Part shown: in pieces, positions 1-10,974 of the stretch | How the letters are laid out: every line of letters starts with the position of its first letter | Numbering within the stretch: the first letter of the stretch is position 1 | Assembly (NCBI GenBank): GCA_032622095.1 | Contig: CP136063.1 | Coordinates: 216,771,982-216,835,981 of the forward strand | Source: Siphonodentalium dalli | Lineage: Eukaryota > Mollusca > Scaphopoda > Gadilida > Siphonodentaliidae | DNA: 64,000 bases | Direction of reading: 5' to 3' | Translations under genes and position numbers: made by a program | Notes under the pieces: generated by a model | Databases searched by the model: none | What the model was told of the DNA's origin: nothing | What the model saw: the letters and a program-made list of their open reading frames with translations, nothing else

Positions 1-195
1 TATCTACGAAATTGGAGACCATTGTCGCTACTAAATGTTGGTTATAAAATATTATATGGAGTTTTATCTTCAAGATTGAAAAATATATTATATATATATT
101 ATGGAAAACGTAGGCGTAACGTGAGAACGACAACATACAAAGAGGGATTTAAGTAGCATGTCCGTTGCGTTTTGAATTTTTGACAGTTGTCAAGA
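1..195. other. AT-rich leader, nothing recognised
   Basis: I see no coding, repeat or terminal-inverted-repeat signal here. It precedes the decayed reverse-transcriptase fragment on the minus strand. Confidence 0.5.
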
Positions 196-815
196 TTTAC
201 AGTTTTGTTTAATACCAAGGTGGACGACTTTCTCCACTTGTTGTATTACATGTGTACCAAGTGTCCAGGATCGAGATTCGGCACAACCCGTGCCGAGGCT
301 ACTATTAAAAAGCAGAACCGTGATCTTTTCATTGGATAATTCAAAGCGCCACTTATTACTGTTGACGTGACAAATATCAAGAAGTCTGCGTGCCAGCTTT
401 AGTGAGAGAAAACAGTGATGTCATCTACCGTTGTCGGCGATGCGCATGATATTGAACCTATATGTAGGCCATCGGTTGAATTTGCAAGGTTCGCAAGAAG
501 CTCATAAACTAAGAATAGATAAAGAAAGGGAGATAAGCTATGAGATAATAACTCCTTGCCTTATGCCTTGTTCGATGACAAATGATTCAGAAATGTTTCC
601 ATTATACATGACGTGACTAAACATTTGAATGCATATTCGCAATTAATTTCAATGTGAGACATTTGACACCTTTCTGGTGTAATTTGTATATGAATCCTTC
701 GTGCCTCACTCGATCAAAGGCTTTCTTTGAATCTAAAATGCTGCACGGACACTTGATCAATTTGCTTCTGCATATGCAAATGCTTCCTGGAGCTCGATTG
801 TAGATAAAGTGGTTT
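196..815 (-). pseudogene. Decayed LINE reverse-transcriptase fragment
   Basis: Read on the minus strand across several frames, the segment gives consecutive reverse-transcriptase motifs. Near 740-700 is motif A (SKKAFDRV, the A-block aspartate), then HEGFIYKLHQKG and LIANMHSNV. Near 570-540 is EQGIRQG (the RQG block). Near 500-430 is a palm segment with LSPFLYLF and TVDDI in place of the usual A-D-D. Near 370-200 are NKWRFE and HLGI. The frame changes at least twice and there are in-frame stops, so this is a dead copy. It would have copied RNA during LINE retrotransposition. No endonuclease and no 3' tail are visible. The motif wording suggests a different LINE family from the element at 26-34 kb. 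The clade is not assigned. Confidence 0.75.
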
Positions 816-910
816 AACATATGTATGTGATCACTTATCGAGTAGGTATCTGGTATCCCAAATGATGTGCATCTAATAGCTCTTTAATCGTTTTGATATC
901 CACAGCTTGA

Positions 911-1290
911 GGGTGCGTTCACAGTGTTGTACATTTTTGCACGCATACCAGTGCAAACGGGTATATATATAGAAATGCACACGGAAAGAAAACGGTATTC
1001 GTTCTTGTGAGCAAATATCGTATCCATTATAAGTCACGATCAACACCGAACTCTACTCGGCTGAAACTATGAACACGATGCTGATGCGGCACCAGGGACG
1101 TGGCAGCCCCAACAATTATTTTCAACAGTTGAAAAATTCATACCATTCTAATGGGGACCCCTCCCCAACGTGGATCCTATAGGCACGTCCCTGTTCGGCA
1201 TAGAATAAATAGGTTTGGTCCGCTGATAGTGCATGATTCATTTTTTTGTCTGGCCTAAACTGACGCGAACGCGCAGTGAATTGCCCATAT
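911..1290. mobile_element. Partial Harbinger-like MITE
   Basis: The left edge GGGTGCGTTCACAGTG follows TGA and resembles the terminus of the complete element at 35968-36871. Internal blocks also match that element: GAAATGCACAC near 974, the AAAGAAAACGGTA block, and the GTCTGGCCTAAACTGA block near 1247. The right terminal repeat is missing, so the copy is truncated near 1290. Confidence 0.55.
1091..1191. mobile_element. About 100-bp CAGGGACGTG mini-element
   Basis: The segment begins CAGGGACGTG and ends CACGTCCCTG, an exact 10-bp terminal inverted repeat. The flanking 8-mers TGCGGCAC and TTCGGCAT agree at 6 of 8 positions, as expected for an old hAT-type duplication. It lies inside the partial MITE. 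Longer relatives with the same first bases occur near 23077, 36229 and 55189. Confidence 0.5.
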
Positions 1291-1307
1291 TACCGCCATT
1301 TTGAGCG

Positions 1308-1570
1308 CAAAATATTGCGATATTAAGCGCGAAAAATTTCATACAGACCAGATAGTAATATATTTAAGTTAGATAAATAGTGTATATATAGTGTACATAT
1401 AGCGTTTACAACTATATACTTATCTAAAACATTGTCTCTATGTACATGCATCCAATAAACAATATAGAAGAAGCAATAATGTGCTTTAAATGCCACAATT
1501 TTGAGCACAAGATGTCACAATATTAAGCGCGAAATATTGCGATATTAAGCGCAACATATTGCAAGCGGCG
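1308..1570. repeat. Short interspersed AATATTGCGATATTAAGCGC repeats
   Basis: The core AATATTGCGATATTAAGCGC appears near 1309 and again near 1535. Partial copies of the ATATTAAGCGCGAAATATTGCG phrase lie around 1520-1565. Two copies flank about 200 bp of AT-rich sequence. No element type was recognised. Confidence 0.45.
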
Positions 1571-1924
1571 CGCTTATCAGTGTTCCCCCTTGCAATATTA
1601 TTGCGATACTGTATATTGTAATGAAAAACTGAAAGCGTTTCTTGTTCAATATGTTCAGCGTTTTGTTCAGTGTCATTTGATAGTATGATGAGGAGGGAAG
1701 GACGTATAGAAATAGCTAGGTGTCTGCAGCGGCGAGGAGCGAATGCCAGATTTGTGGGTTTTGTAAAATTGAATTTGATTTTACCTGAACGCCAGCGGTA
1801 CTCTGAACACCGATACTGCATCAATTGTATATCCATTGATAAAGTTGCAATTTAGTCAGGTAGTACAGGCTGGCGATAATGACTGCTCGTGAGGCGACTT
1901 TCCTGAAATGGTAAAACATGACAT

Positions 1925-2250
1925 CGACTATAAAAGCAAAAAACGTTATGTTACCTGGCTTTTGTTTAGATCCGGATATGGTAAACATGAAGAGCGTTAT
2001 GTGTTACTGTTTTTCTGATATGAAATTAACCAATATAATTGAGCTGCGTTATGCAAACAGAAGTAAAACTTCTGTTACACGAGCAGGCTCTTGTTTACGT
2101 ACACTGTCGTATGTCTTGGCGACAATATACTATTTACGCGCTGATTATGTTTGGCATATGAACAAAACTATTTATATTTTTTAATAATCCTTCTGTTGAT
2201 GGCGATTTGAACAAATATGGATATTTCTGCAACGAACACCACCCGTGCCT
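1925..2250 (+). mobile_element. TTAA-MITE, divergent subfamily, 5'-truncated
   Basis: This is the right part of a Kolobok/T2-like MITE. It ends GTGCCT followed by TTAA (2251-2254). The interior matches the copy at 38117-38573 through the GATCC(G)GATATGGT block, the ACGAGCAGGCTCTTG block and the TTTACGCGCTGATTATG block. The left terminus is absent. Confidence 0.65.
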
Positions 2251-2369
2251 TTAAATGATTATTCAATAAGTTATTACTCCAGTAATAATCATCCGATTTG
2301 ATTTAAACTTGGTAAGTAGGTGTCTCGACCCAGAACACAGGTACTCTGCTATTCTGGGTTTGATCCGAT

Positions 2370-2625
2370 GTTCTTTTATGGAGTTATTTTCCTTTTTTTT
2401 TCAACTTATTTTTACTTAGAAAATTTCTCACTTTTTCGGTTTCCGAATGATATCTCAAGTTTGGATCCTTTAATTGCAAATACCGTTTTTATGTGGATCA
2501 GCCATATCAAGATACAGGTTGTGTCCTCATTTTCCCTCGAGTTATGGACTTTTTTCTTCTTTTTCTTTGGTTTCCGGATGACAACTCAAGTTTGGACTGT
2601 TCAATTGAAAATTCGACTTTGAAAA
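2370..2625 (+). repeat. Imperfect direct repeat with T-rich spacers
   Basis: Two related stretches start near 2430 and 2565. Each contains GGTTTCCG(A/G)ATGA, then (T/A)CTCAAGTTTGGA and AATTG(A/C)AAAT. The T-rich run before each is also similar. The family is not recognised. Confidence 0.4.
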
Positions 2626-3468
2626 TTAGTTTTTTCTCATTTTCTGTATGAGGGTACCTTCATGGTGTAATCAACTCCTCCTACAGTTTTGATCGTAGAT
2701 ATTTCAAACTTCAGAGTATTGTTACCCACATATTGGTGATGTGCAGCATGTATGTAGATGACGGAAATTTGTTTTCTTTTCGGAATTATTAACCCTTTCG
2801 ACATAGAACAATTCAACATTTTTTTTAATTTCTTTAACAAAGCGGCGTCGACTTGCCACCTTTTCTGGGGGAAACTGTGGTCAGCCGACCGTTTATTTCG
2901 GCATTTGTATTAAATTATTTATGCGGAATATTTCGGATTTTGTGGAGAATTATACAGTGAATGGCAGGTTGGTGCGAGCGGGTGCAAAATCGTAGATTTG
3001 GCGATCTCGTAGTTTGAGATCGCGGGTAATACTGAAGATCGAATGACTACATTTACATGCAAATTACTATATATAGTTTATGTTTTACCGTGAGTGGTGC
3101 TACAACATGCCACCCGGGAACGGAATCAGATTCGAGAAATTTTAACAGTTGCAAATGCAATGCCTAGTCATGAAACGACATGGCTGGAATTTGAAATGAA
3201 ATCGTCCGCAACAAAATAACCGATATTAAAATAATGAATAGTTGTTTGCAAAATAATGTACGATCTCGACAATAACCATCCATTATCCTATAAACTGGAC
3301 TCGATGAACAAAGGAGTGACGTCATAGTCATGTTTTAATAGTCAGTGAAGTTGAGTTAACCTGTGTTCGTAAATATACACTGTTCATCATTAATTATATT
3401 CTATCGCTGAGGAAGCTTATTCAACCGCTTTGTAAAAAAAAATACCAAACCAGAAAAGCTTACCGAGT
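2626..3468. other. Unannotated stretch with one small hairpin
   Basis: The only structure noticed is the inverted repeat GCGATCTC / GAGATCGC at 3001-3023 with a 7-nt loop. No ORF with family resemblance is visible on either strand. Confidence 0.4.
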
Positions 3469-4468
3469 CAGGCTTCTCAAAGTACCACCGGTACCTCACA
3501 TGCCGGTACCGGTACCGGTACTTTTCTATTACGGTTTCCCGAGCCTTTACCTTTACGTCCCTATAAATTCAATATGTTCTTCGTTATTCTCATGCATTTG
3601 TAACACAATATCACCCCATTTGAGTTGCATCTTCTCTTGGTTCCCTCTTTGTATAGATCCCATTAACATTGTGTTATTGTAGCCGGGCTGTAGCGTTATT
3701 AAATCACATTTGTCCTGTTTCCATATAATCTGTACCCCCTTGGCAGTTAGAGGCTAACTTTTGTTGGAACGGTTTCCCGAGCCTTTACCTTTACGTTCTT
3801 GCCTATATGGGCTTTCAGTAAATCTCTGCTCATTTTGAAGCAATCCCCCAACAGTAGGCTTTCATGGAATACCGACCCGCCAACCATCTTGAATCTTCAC
3901 TTCATATCATATGCATACATGGGAATGACGCTGCCTGTTACCAATTTGGATATAAAATCAATTACATTTATGGCGACTACGCCATTTACACCCATTCGAT
4001 CACAATATGCTTTACAGTCATCTTAATTCAAGTCACGCATATTGTACGCATGTATCATCGACTCATCATCTTTACAGTTTACCTCTCCAAAAACAAATCA
4101 GTTAGCGATGCTTCTTTCTAAGATGGAACCTAACTCTTATTGTTCAAATACAAGTTCAAACGACCAATTAACAACTGCAATGTTATATGTATATTTGCTT
4201 GAAATGCTTGTTTTGAAGTGTTTTGTATTGAAAACAAATGATTGGTCAATCGATTGGCGAAATTCATTATTTAAATTCCTCTAAATCCACATTGTTATAT
4301 ATTTCCAGTCGTAAGATCAACCTGCATTTCGTACATGCAACTCGTATAAATTCAAGCAGCCACATATATTATTATCAATTGAGACTTTCAATACCGGTAC
4401 CGCAGTACCAAACGCGGAACCGTCCCGGTACCGATAGGTCTGGTACCGTCGGTACTTTGAGAAGCCTG
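3469..4468. mobile_element. 1,000-bp hAT-like MITE with GGTACC-rich ends
   Basis: The terminal inverted repeat begins CAGGCTTCTCAAAGTACC on both ends, an 18-bp match with near matches beyond. Subterminal regions are packed with palindromic GGTACC/CCGGTACCGG units (3483-3522 and 4392-4456). The CAGG(N)TTCTCAAA start is typical of hAT elements. I could not find a matching 8-bp target duplication, so it is old or has been altered. A 25-bp phrase around CCCGAGCCTTTACCTTTACG is repeated internally at 3537 and 3777. No transposase is present. Confidence 0.7.
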
Positions 4469-4943
4469 GTTTGAAGTCCTATCCAAGGATTTTAGTACAT
4501 TTAGTCATCCAATTGAGTTTTTGCTGTTGTTGTACCTTTACACACCAATGAATATTTTTCTACAAAGTCCATGTGATTTTATACCACTACACTATTACAT
4601 TCTTCGCGGTCGACAAATGCCTTTTTATTTTTGAAACTTTTCTCTTCAAAAATGATTTCACCTTGACAGCGGTCTGACAAAGGGGTTGCGCCACGCACCG
4701 GCAAAAATTAAGTTGTTTTAAAGTCAATCTGATTGCGCTTAAAAATGAATGTTCGGTTTGTTTTTTATACCGACTTCTGACGAGAAATGAGATCTTCGCG
4801 TCTCTTTTTCAAAAGTTGGCGACAATTTTGCTCTGAATTGACCTGCATGACGGAGGAGGAACGTTAGCACTCAAACATATGCGCCTGAAGCAAGAAGAAC
4901 CAATCGGTCCCTTTGATAAATCAATGGATAGTCCGATGTTCTG
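4469..4943. other. Nothing recognised
   Basis: AT-rich sequence between the hAT-like MITE and the truncated LINE. No repeat or coding signal seen. Confidence 0.4.
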
Positions 4944-5798
4944 TTGTACAGCTTTTCGTCTTGGTTTTCGTGTCAACCTCTAATTATGAATTATACTTTT
5001 GGGAGCGGTATCGACAAGACGAACATAGTATTTGTGCTGACAACGGAGAACTCGAAGTTCCTTCTTTTTCACGTCCCAGTAAGTCAGACACAAAGCCAGG
5101 CCATTGAAAAGGACAATGAGATAATCAACACTCTAAAAACAAAATTATTAATGTTCTGGAGCAGAATAATCACGATGGAAAGCACCCGACTCCATTTTAT
5201 GCATTACAATATAATGATGAATGTACGCATGCTAGAAAATGTGAAAATCCCCTGGCTAGAATTTGTAAATACTGAACTTAATAAACTGGGCATGTCATAT
5301 ACGTGGAGAAACCAAGCAGTTAGTAGCACAAAAATGTTTGCCAATGCCATAAAAACCAGAACTGTGGACATCTATATATCAGACTGGCGAGCATCTATGG
5401 AAAAATCAAATAAATACGCATTTTATAGATGCATAAAGCCAAACTTCGGCAGACCACGATACCTATCTCTCGATGATAACAATATCGTCCTGCCACTACT
5501 GAGATTCAGAACCAGAAACCACCGACTTCCGGTGGAAACTGGTTATTGGACAAACACCCCATACGCAGAACGAAGATGCACTCTTTGTATGGATGAACTC
5601 GGCGATGAATACCACCTTATTATGAACTGCCCTCGGTTAATTGCCCTCAGAACTAAATATTTGAAAGCCGCCTACTATCGCAACCGACCGAACACTATTA
5701 AATTACATGACCTCTTCGATACAAATAACAGAAAGATCATAGTAAATCTATCAATATATCTAAAAAAAAAGGCCCAAACACTAATGATCCACTCCTGA
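4944..5798 (+). pseudogene. LINE ORF2 C-terminal remnant
   Basis: The ORF is 284 codons, but only residues ~50-284 look like LINE protein. The first ~50 are probably chance sequence upstream of the truncation point. Residues 185-230 carry the post-reverse-transcriptase region: LLRFRTRNHRLPVETG, then a CCHC knuckle C212-x2-C215-x8-H224-x4-C229. The same FRT-x-NH-x-LP-x-ETG phrase occurs in ORF2 at 26920-30936, so the two LINEs are relatives. The domain is thought to bind template RNA during target-primed reverse transcription. Endonuclease and polymerase domains are gone, so this copy cannot move itself. Confidence 0.8.
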
Positions 5799-6100
5799 GG
5801 CTCAATGAAAAAAAAACAACAACAAATGCCCACTCTCATACAACATATGTACAGGGAATCGCCCCACATACATTATATACCCCCAATAATTATAAGATAA
5901 CATTATCACATTATAAGATAGCTATACCCTCAATCAATATACCATGTACATGTAGTACACTAATAACTCCAACCTATATTGTGTATGTATATTATGTCAC
6001 CTCACATTTATATTATGTAATATGTACACTGTTTGAAATTGAATCGCCTGTTGTGTCAAATGCGACGAAAGGCGTAATAAACATCTGAATCTGAATCTGA
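5095..6100 (+). mobile_element. 5'-truncated CR1/L2-like LINE
   Basis: This is the 3' end of a LINE: the last ~230 codons of an ORF2-type protein, about 270 bp of 3' UTR, then a short stem (CGCC/GGCG, 6046-6073) and a tail of AATCTG hexamers (about 6080-6100). A 3' hairpin followed by a short tandem tail is normal for CR1/L2-type LINEs, whose reverse transcriptase primes there. The left boundary is approximate, placed where similarity to the other LINE's ORF2 fades. Confidence 0.75.
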
Positions 6101-6338
6101 ATTGTTAATTAGAGTCATAAACATAATTAGCCTTTGTTGCCACCAGTTTACTGGTGACACAATGCATCCACCAGACACTGCCAATTGGGGATTAGTGAGG
6201 CAGCTAATTGTCCCCACATTGTCATTCAGTTGCAAATTAGAAGGGACAATACACAATGCATATACCAATACCACCATATGACTGAAGTAATATGTCAATG
6301 GAATTAAACAATACTAATACATAGAAATGGAAACTGAC

Positions 6339-6482
6339 CTTCAAATGTGTCACAAAATTGGAGGTATCTTTTTTGGAACCGGAGATTGTACAAGTAGTTG
6401 GGCAAAGTTTGCACTTCGATTTCATAGTACGCGACGTATCTTTCTGCAAATCAAAATGCTGCCAGATTGTTTTTGTAGACAT
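6339..6482 (-). pseudogene. hAT transposase BED-finger exon
   Basis: A 48-codon exon opens with ATG at 6482 and stops exactly at a consensus donor, AAG|GTCAGT (GT at 6338-6337). It carries the N-terminal half of a BED zinc finger: W7 and F10 of the aromatic signature, C24-x2-C27, then NFVTHLK with H46. The last zinc ligand would lie in the next exon. BED fingers bind transposon ends in hAT transposases. No catalytic RNase-H-like or hAT dimerisation domain follows downstream, so only this exon survives here. Confidence 0.65.
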
Positions 6483-6884
6483 GTTGATAGCATTTTTAGC
6501 AATGGTTGGTATGAATTTCTACCATAGCATATATACCATATCAGGTGGAGATAATGAAACATGATCATAACTTCATAAGAGTGATCTATTATAGTGATCT
6601 ATTGTCAATTATTTGAAGTTGGTTTCTCATTGTATTTATCAAAACAAGCCTTCTACCTCAAAGTTTAACCAATGCTTAAGCAAACAAAGAGGTGTCAACA
6701 TAATTAACCATTGAGATACAGTGGATGAAAACTCAGTGTTGTGACAACATAGTGATAGCCAGTCACCAGTCTTACACTTTGAAATTTGGAAAAAAACATT
6801 TGCAGAAACCATTGGATGAATCATGAAAGAGAACTTTTAGAAGAAATAAGTACCTGTGATTTTGAAGTAATTGAAATTAGACCC

Positions 6885-7015
6885 AAATTACAATTACAAT
6901 TACATCCTAACCAATTACAATTGCAATTACATGTAATTGACAATAAACTCAATTACCAATTACATACAATTATTTGAAAAAATGTAATTAATTACAGTCA
7001 ATTACAATTACCCCA
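6885..7015. repeat. AATTAC-type simple repeat
   Basis: Dense, irregular AATTACA and AATTGCA units on both strands form the subterminal region of the hAT fragment. Such repeated motifs are the usual binding sites for the cognate transposase. Confidence 0.7.
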
Positions 7016-7021
7016 TCCCTG

Positions 7022-8361
7022 GCAAGTGGCTTTGAGCGATTTGTGGTCATTGAATGCTGAGATCCAAACCAGTGATTTCAGTTGATGTTGATTCATGGTG
7101 CCATTGTGCATTTGCCCCTGATGAGAAACCTCAGCTATAAACAAATTAGAAAATATCAGTCCGTCAACCACCTTATCAAACTCACGACAGAAAATGTTTT
7201 TTTTCTTCTCGAATTTGGTCTACCATATACTCATACAAATTATCTAAATAAAGCAAAAGATTTGGTCCTATTACATCAATATTCATTGTGTTTTGCAGCC
7301 TAAAATCAATCATTGCCATTATAACTCAAAACAAAATACATTCCACGCACTAGACAAAGAGATATAACTCTATTTAATTGACGTACCCGTAGTTTTGCTG
7401 ATAGATGGCTGATTATGCATCACATATCACCAAGTTTTCACTGTGTTTGAATTGGCATGTATACATCTTATTACCCATCAATTTTGAATGGAGAGTTATT
7501 TTAAAGTACAATCTGACATGCCGAAACACTTGTTTCTACGTGATTCTCATCGTATTACCCATCACTGTTGAGTGGAGAGTTATTTTAAGTACAATCTGAG
7601 ATTATCTGACATGTCGAAACACTTATTTCTACTTAATTTTCAAGGTAAATTGTACTGTAAAAATTATTGATCAAACTATGTGTGCAAACCATAATGCCCC
7701 CGCCCCTGCTCAATATATCTATGAATTTAAGCAGTGGTCCCCGTGTTGCAGATTTATGCTGGACAGGAAGGTTGTTCGAGACAGAACATGTTAACGTGTT
7801 TTATATGTTTCCATCCGGTTCTTCTGAGAAGAATGTTCTGTGAAGTGTTAACTGTTCTTGCATGCAAACTTTTCACAACATCCTTGTCGATAAACGGTTG
7901 TCGCTTGATTTTCAGTGCACTCGTTGGAATCCAAACTTAGTTCCATTTGTGAATTTAGCTCCCTTATATGGAACCAACAACCGATTGTTAAATATTGTAA
8001 CACAGTATATATCAATGACCATAATACATTTTGAAGGCAAAGTTGCAGTTTTATATATCAATACAATTAATTGGCCGTGAAAAACTCGTTAATTCCGTCT
8101 GTTGCTCTCTGGTAATGTTATGTTATCAGGTTGACAGCCATGTGTCAAGCAGCACACCACCAGCTACTGCCTCGTGTTGAAATCACCCAATTATCTGAGA
8201 TAATATGAGACAATTAGCGAATGGTGGCATCTAATTGTCATTACAGATGACTCCAGGAAGACATGTGATGTTTGTTAGAAAAATTGAATCAGCTGATCAG
8301 GGGGTATATAAAATTATGATTTCTCCTACGGAACATTTTTGTTTCTATAAATTTGTGAAGG
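7022..8361. repeat. Spacer with an ~87-bp tandem duplication
   Basis: Two copies of a unit starting ATTACCCATCA and containing GAGAGTTATTTTAA, then ACATG(C/T)CGAAACACTT, lie at about 7469-7549 and 7554-7640. Nothing else was recognised in the stretch. Confidence 0.5.
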
Positions 8362-8369
8362 GTGGCTAG
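8362..8369. other. 8-bp target-site duplication, left
   Basis: GTGGCTAG here is repeated exactly at 12744-12751, directly outside both termini of the intervening element. Confidence 0.8.
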
Positions 8370-8577
8370 TATGGCCCGACGAAGCTTCGAGATTCGATTC
8401 GATTACGAATCTTACGTTTCGATTCGATTCGATTCGAAAGCGGTCGGGTGATTCAGGATATTTCGAATCGTTATATACAAGTCTTTTATCACCGGATATA
8501 GACTGCATTATCTATAAAAATTTGTTCATTATATCCCTAATACTTAACCCGAGTGTGTTTCCGCGACCATCTCACAG

Positions 8578-9310
8578 GGAATCACGTCGTTTCGAGTTGA
8601 TGAGTACCACGCATTTAAATGGCGGAGGCGACAGAAAACACATCGAGAAACGAAGAAAAAGGTAATAAACTAGGATATGACGTATTGCAAAGTATTTTGG
8701 CAGCTACGAGCATATTCTACACCATTTTTCAAACAAGCTGATACCTCATGTGTGTCCAAATTCACATGTGGTTGCTCTAAAATTCTGACCAAAAGTCGTC
8801 AGTCGGAGGATTTTCCACGACGTGTTTAATGGTGTATTCCACGAACATTTTCTATTTTCATGCTTTTAATCTGCTTGGACCAAAAATATTGTTACTAAAT
8901 TATGTTTATTGAAAGAAAGCACATTTAGTCGTCAATATATTGAACCCTGTTTTAAATTTTTTTTATTTTTCCTGTGAGTCGTAGCTTTTTCATTAGTGAT
9001 GAGTGTACACACACCACAATTCAGTGATGAGTTACCATGAATTTGTTCAGAATAGATTGAATAAATAGTGGATACAAAACGAGTCAAAGGGCTTACAGCG
9101 AAATTTACAAAAGAAGATCAGCAAATTGGGTCTGAACCGTTCATATAGGCAAGGTGCAGGTCCAATTTACTGGAATTTCGCTCTAAACTGAGTCGACTTG
9201 AAGATTATATTGCTGTATGGCCCAAGCAAACCGCCAAAGTACGGTAGTGTTGATTTGGGGTAATAAATTAAATTGTGTACCCTAGATGTAAATCATGTGG
9301 TTTAAAAGGT
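8578..9310 (+). repeat. Left arm of ~740-bp inverted repeat
   Basis: This segment is matched in inverse orientation by 10975-11727, with many substitutions and small indels. Shared blocks include CACGT(C/G)GTTTCGAGTTGATG, TTTTGGCAGCTACGAGC, CAAACAAGCTGAT and the GGGGTAATAAATTAAA block at the inner edge. Confidence 0.75.
8618..8661 (+). pseudogene. Exon-1-like start with splice donor
   Basis: ATG in a good context (AAATGGCGG) opens a 14-codon frame, MAEATENTSRNEEK, ending at a donor-like AAAG|GTAATA. Two minus-strand relatives exist, at about 10877-10835 (ATG kept, donor lost) and 11672-11630 (ATG lost, donor kept). Its place near one end of a hAT-like element suggests the first exon of a former transposase or captured gene. 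No downstream exon can be joined with confidence. Confidence 0.35.
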
Positions 9311-9659
9311 TATATATATATGCTACTGGTGCTATATACTGGTAACTCTCTCCTTTTTTTGGTGATAACGGTACCCAGGTTCTGAAAATTGTGATAAAGG
9401 TACCTAGGCTGTGAAAAATCGTAATAAGCTACCCAGGTTCATCGAATCTCAAATTAAACGAGATTTAAATATCTTAGCTGGAAATTCGTTTGATTTTAAG
9501 CTGTTGCTTTCAGTTTTAAATTGTTTGAACTGCTATAAATCTAAAGAATTTAGTCAACTAATATATCCTTTGATATGTTTTCCTGCAGTGTACCATAAAA
9601 TAACACGAAATAATGTCACCAAAATATTCTTACGCAGGATTTGTGATTTTATTTTTCAG

Positions 9660-9772
9660 ATGAAATGCCCGAGAACAAGTCAGTTGTGTTGTGTAGCACC
9701 AGTGGCGAGTTGTTTGGTTCGAAGTCAGGCATCGGTGCCCATACACGTGGCTACAGGAAAGAGGATTTAAAG
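9660..9772 (+). pseudogene. Exon-like piece with degenerate C2H2 finger
   Basis: A polypyrimidine tract and AG (TTTATTTTTCAG, ending 9659) precede an open frame starting with the GAA codon at 9662. The peptide begins EMPENKSVVLCSTSGELFGS and continues SGIGAHTRGYRKEDLK. The spacing is that of a C2H2 finger, C-x2-(S)-x12-H-x3-(Y), with the second Cys and second His replaced. That points to a decayed or repurposed finger. It lies between the inverted arms. Function is unknown. Confidence 0.35.
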
Positions 9773-10639
9773 TTTCTGGTTGTTTTTATATTTAACAAAA
9801 GAGAATCTTGTAACATTGTTTTATTGTTTTGTTAATTGGTCACACCATCATAGTTTGTTTTACACGAAGTGCATATACTGGGTACTATATCTGCAGGAAG
9901 TAATCCGTGTTGTTGGGGGCATATCCTGCAATAATCATTACCCGACCCGCGTCTTCTGAATCTATGGCTTCCTCGACCAAATTGTAGACAGTTCCGCGCT
10001 TGGTGCAGTACTAAAAGTTCCTATATATAAAAGGGATTAAGTTGCCAAAAAATGTGAAAATAAGAGTAACTCAAACACTAATTATGCGAATATGCAGCTT
10101 AGAGGTAAATTGGGCTAATAATTAAGATATTATTGTTACACGGACTATGTATCTATCAGAGAAATGTTTACTGGTTTGTTGAGGTATAATTATGATAGTT
10201 CATGGGCTAGGTGTCATGCATTTAGTGAAACCCGAAAGGTATGATACTTACCTCGCTGGCATTTAGGCCTACCCCAATAAAGAAGTCCACGACACCACAT
10301 GGCAAATAATCCTCAAATTTAGAAACGTGTAGACGCTTATACATGCAGTGTATTGTGAATAAACGGATCTGACCACAAATAAACCCGAGGACACTTTATA
10401 GCAGCCCCTCTTATTTTAGCTATCTTGGGAATGCCGTTTCGACGAGGTGTGATTGATAGGACCATAGTCATAGACATTAAAAGACAGAATAACGCCCTAT
10501 CGGTGCCAATGCAGCGAAATATTTGGATTGCTGCCATTGTGTTCTATATATTACACGTTTTGGGAAATTTGATAACATAATTGACAATGGCTAGTATTAC
10601 TTTGTTGCCATTAATCGATTCTGATAACTAAAGCGTATT

Positions 10640-10885
10640 TTGAAGAAATGTTGTTATTGTTGTATCTTGATGACATGGGGACCCCTTGGTCGGATTGAGT
10701 ACCTTTCAATGCGTTAAACAAGTGTGCGTTTTGACACACACGAGGTATCTGATCTGCTTGTTTGAAAACTATTGTAGCATATGCTCGTAGCTGCCAAAAT
10801 GCTCTGTAATATGTCATTTCCTATTTGATAGCATTTTTGCTCGTTTCGCGTTGTGTTTTCTGTCGCCTCCGCCATTATTTCGTGT
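10640..10885 (-). repeat. Extra partial copy of the inverted-arm sequence
   Basis: On the minus strand this repeats the ATGGCGGAGGCGACAGAAAA start and the TTTTGGCAGCTACGAGC and CAAACAAGC blocks of the arms, just inside the right arm. The element therefore carries three copies of this module. Confidence 0.6.
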
Positions 10886-10974
10886 TATTAATTTGTCCAA
10901 CATTTCATATACGGTCAATGCACTCATTGCAAAATGGTAATCAACGACCATTATTGGCACAAGTAGCACAATTA

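Larger units (their letters stand above)
6101..7021 (-). mobile_element. hAT transposon fragment (5' end on minus strand)
   Basis: The right edge at 7021 reads, on the minus strand, CAGGGATGGGGTAATTGT, a common hAT terminus. It is followed by AATTAC-rich subterminal DNA (6885-7015) and then a BED-finger exon. The sequence outside the edge (7022-7029, GCAAGTGG) is the expected place for an 8-bp duplication, but I found no partner terminus to the left. The truncated LINE ends at its left side, so that insertion or a deletion may have removed the rest. Confidence 0.6.

Noticed and set aside
4944-5094. First ~50 codons of the 284-codon frame as real protein
   Set aside because: They show no similarity to the other LINE's ORF2. 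They are most likely chance open sequence upstream of the LINE truncation.
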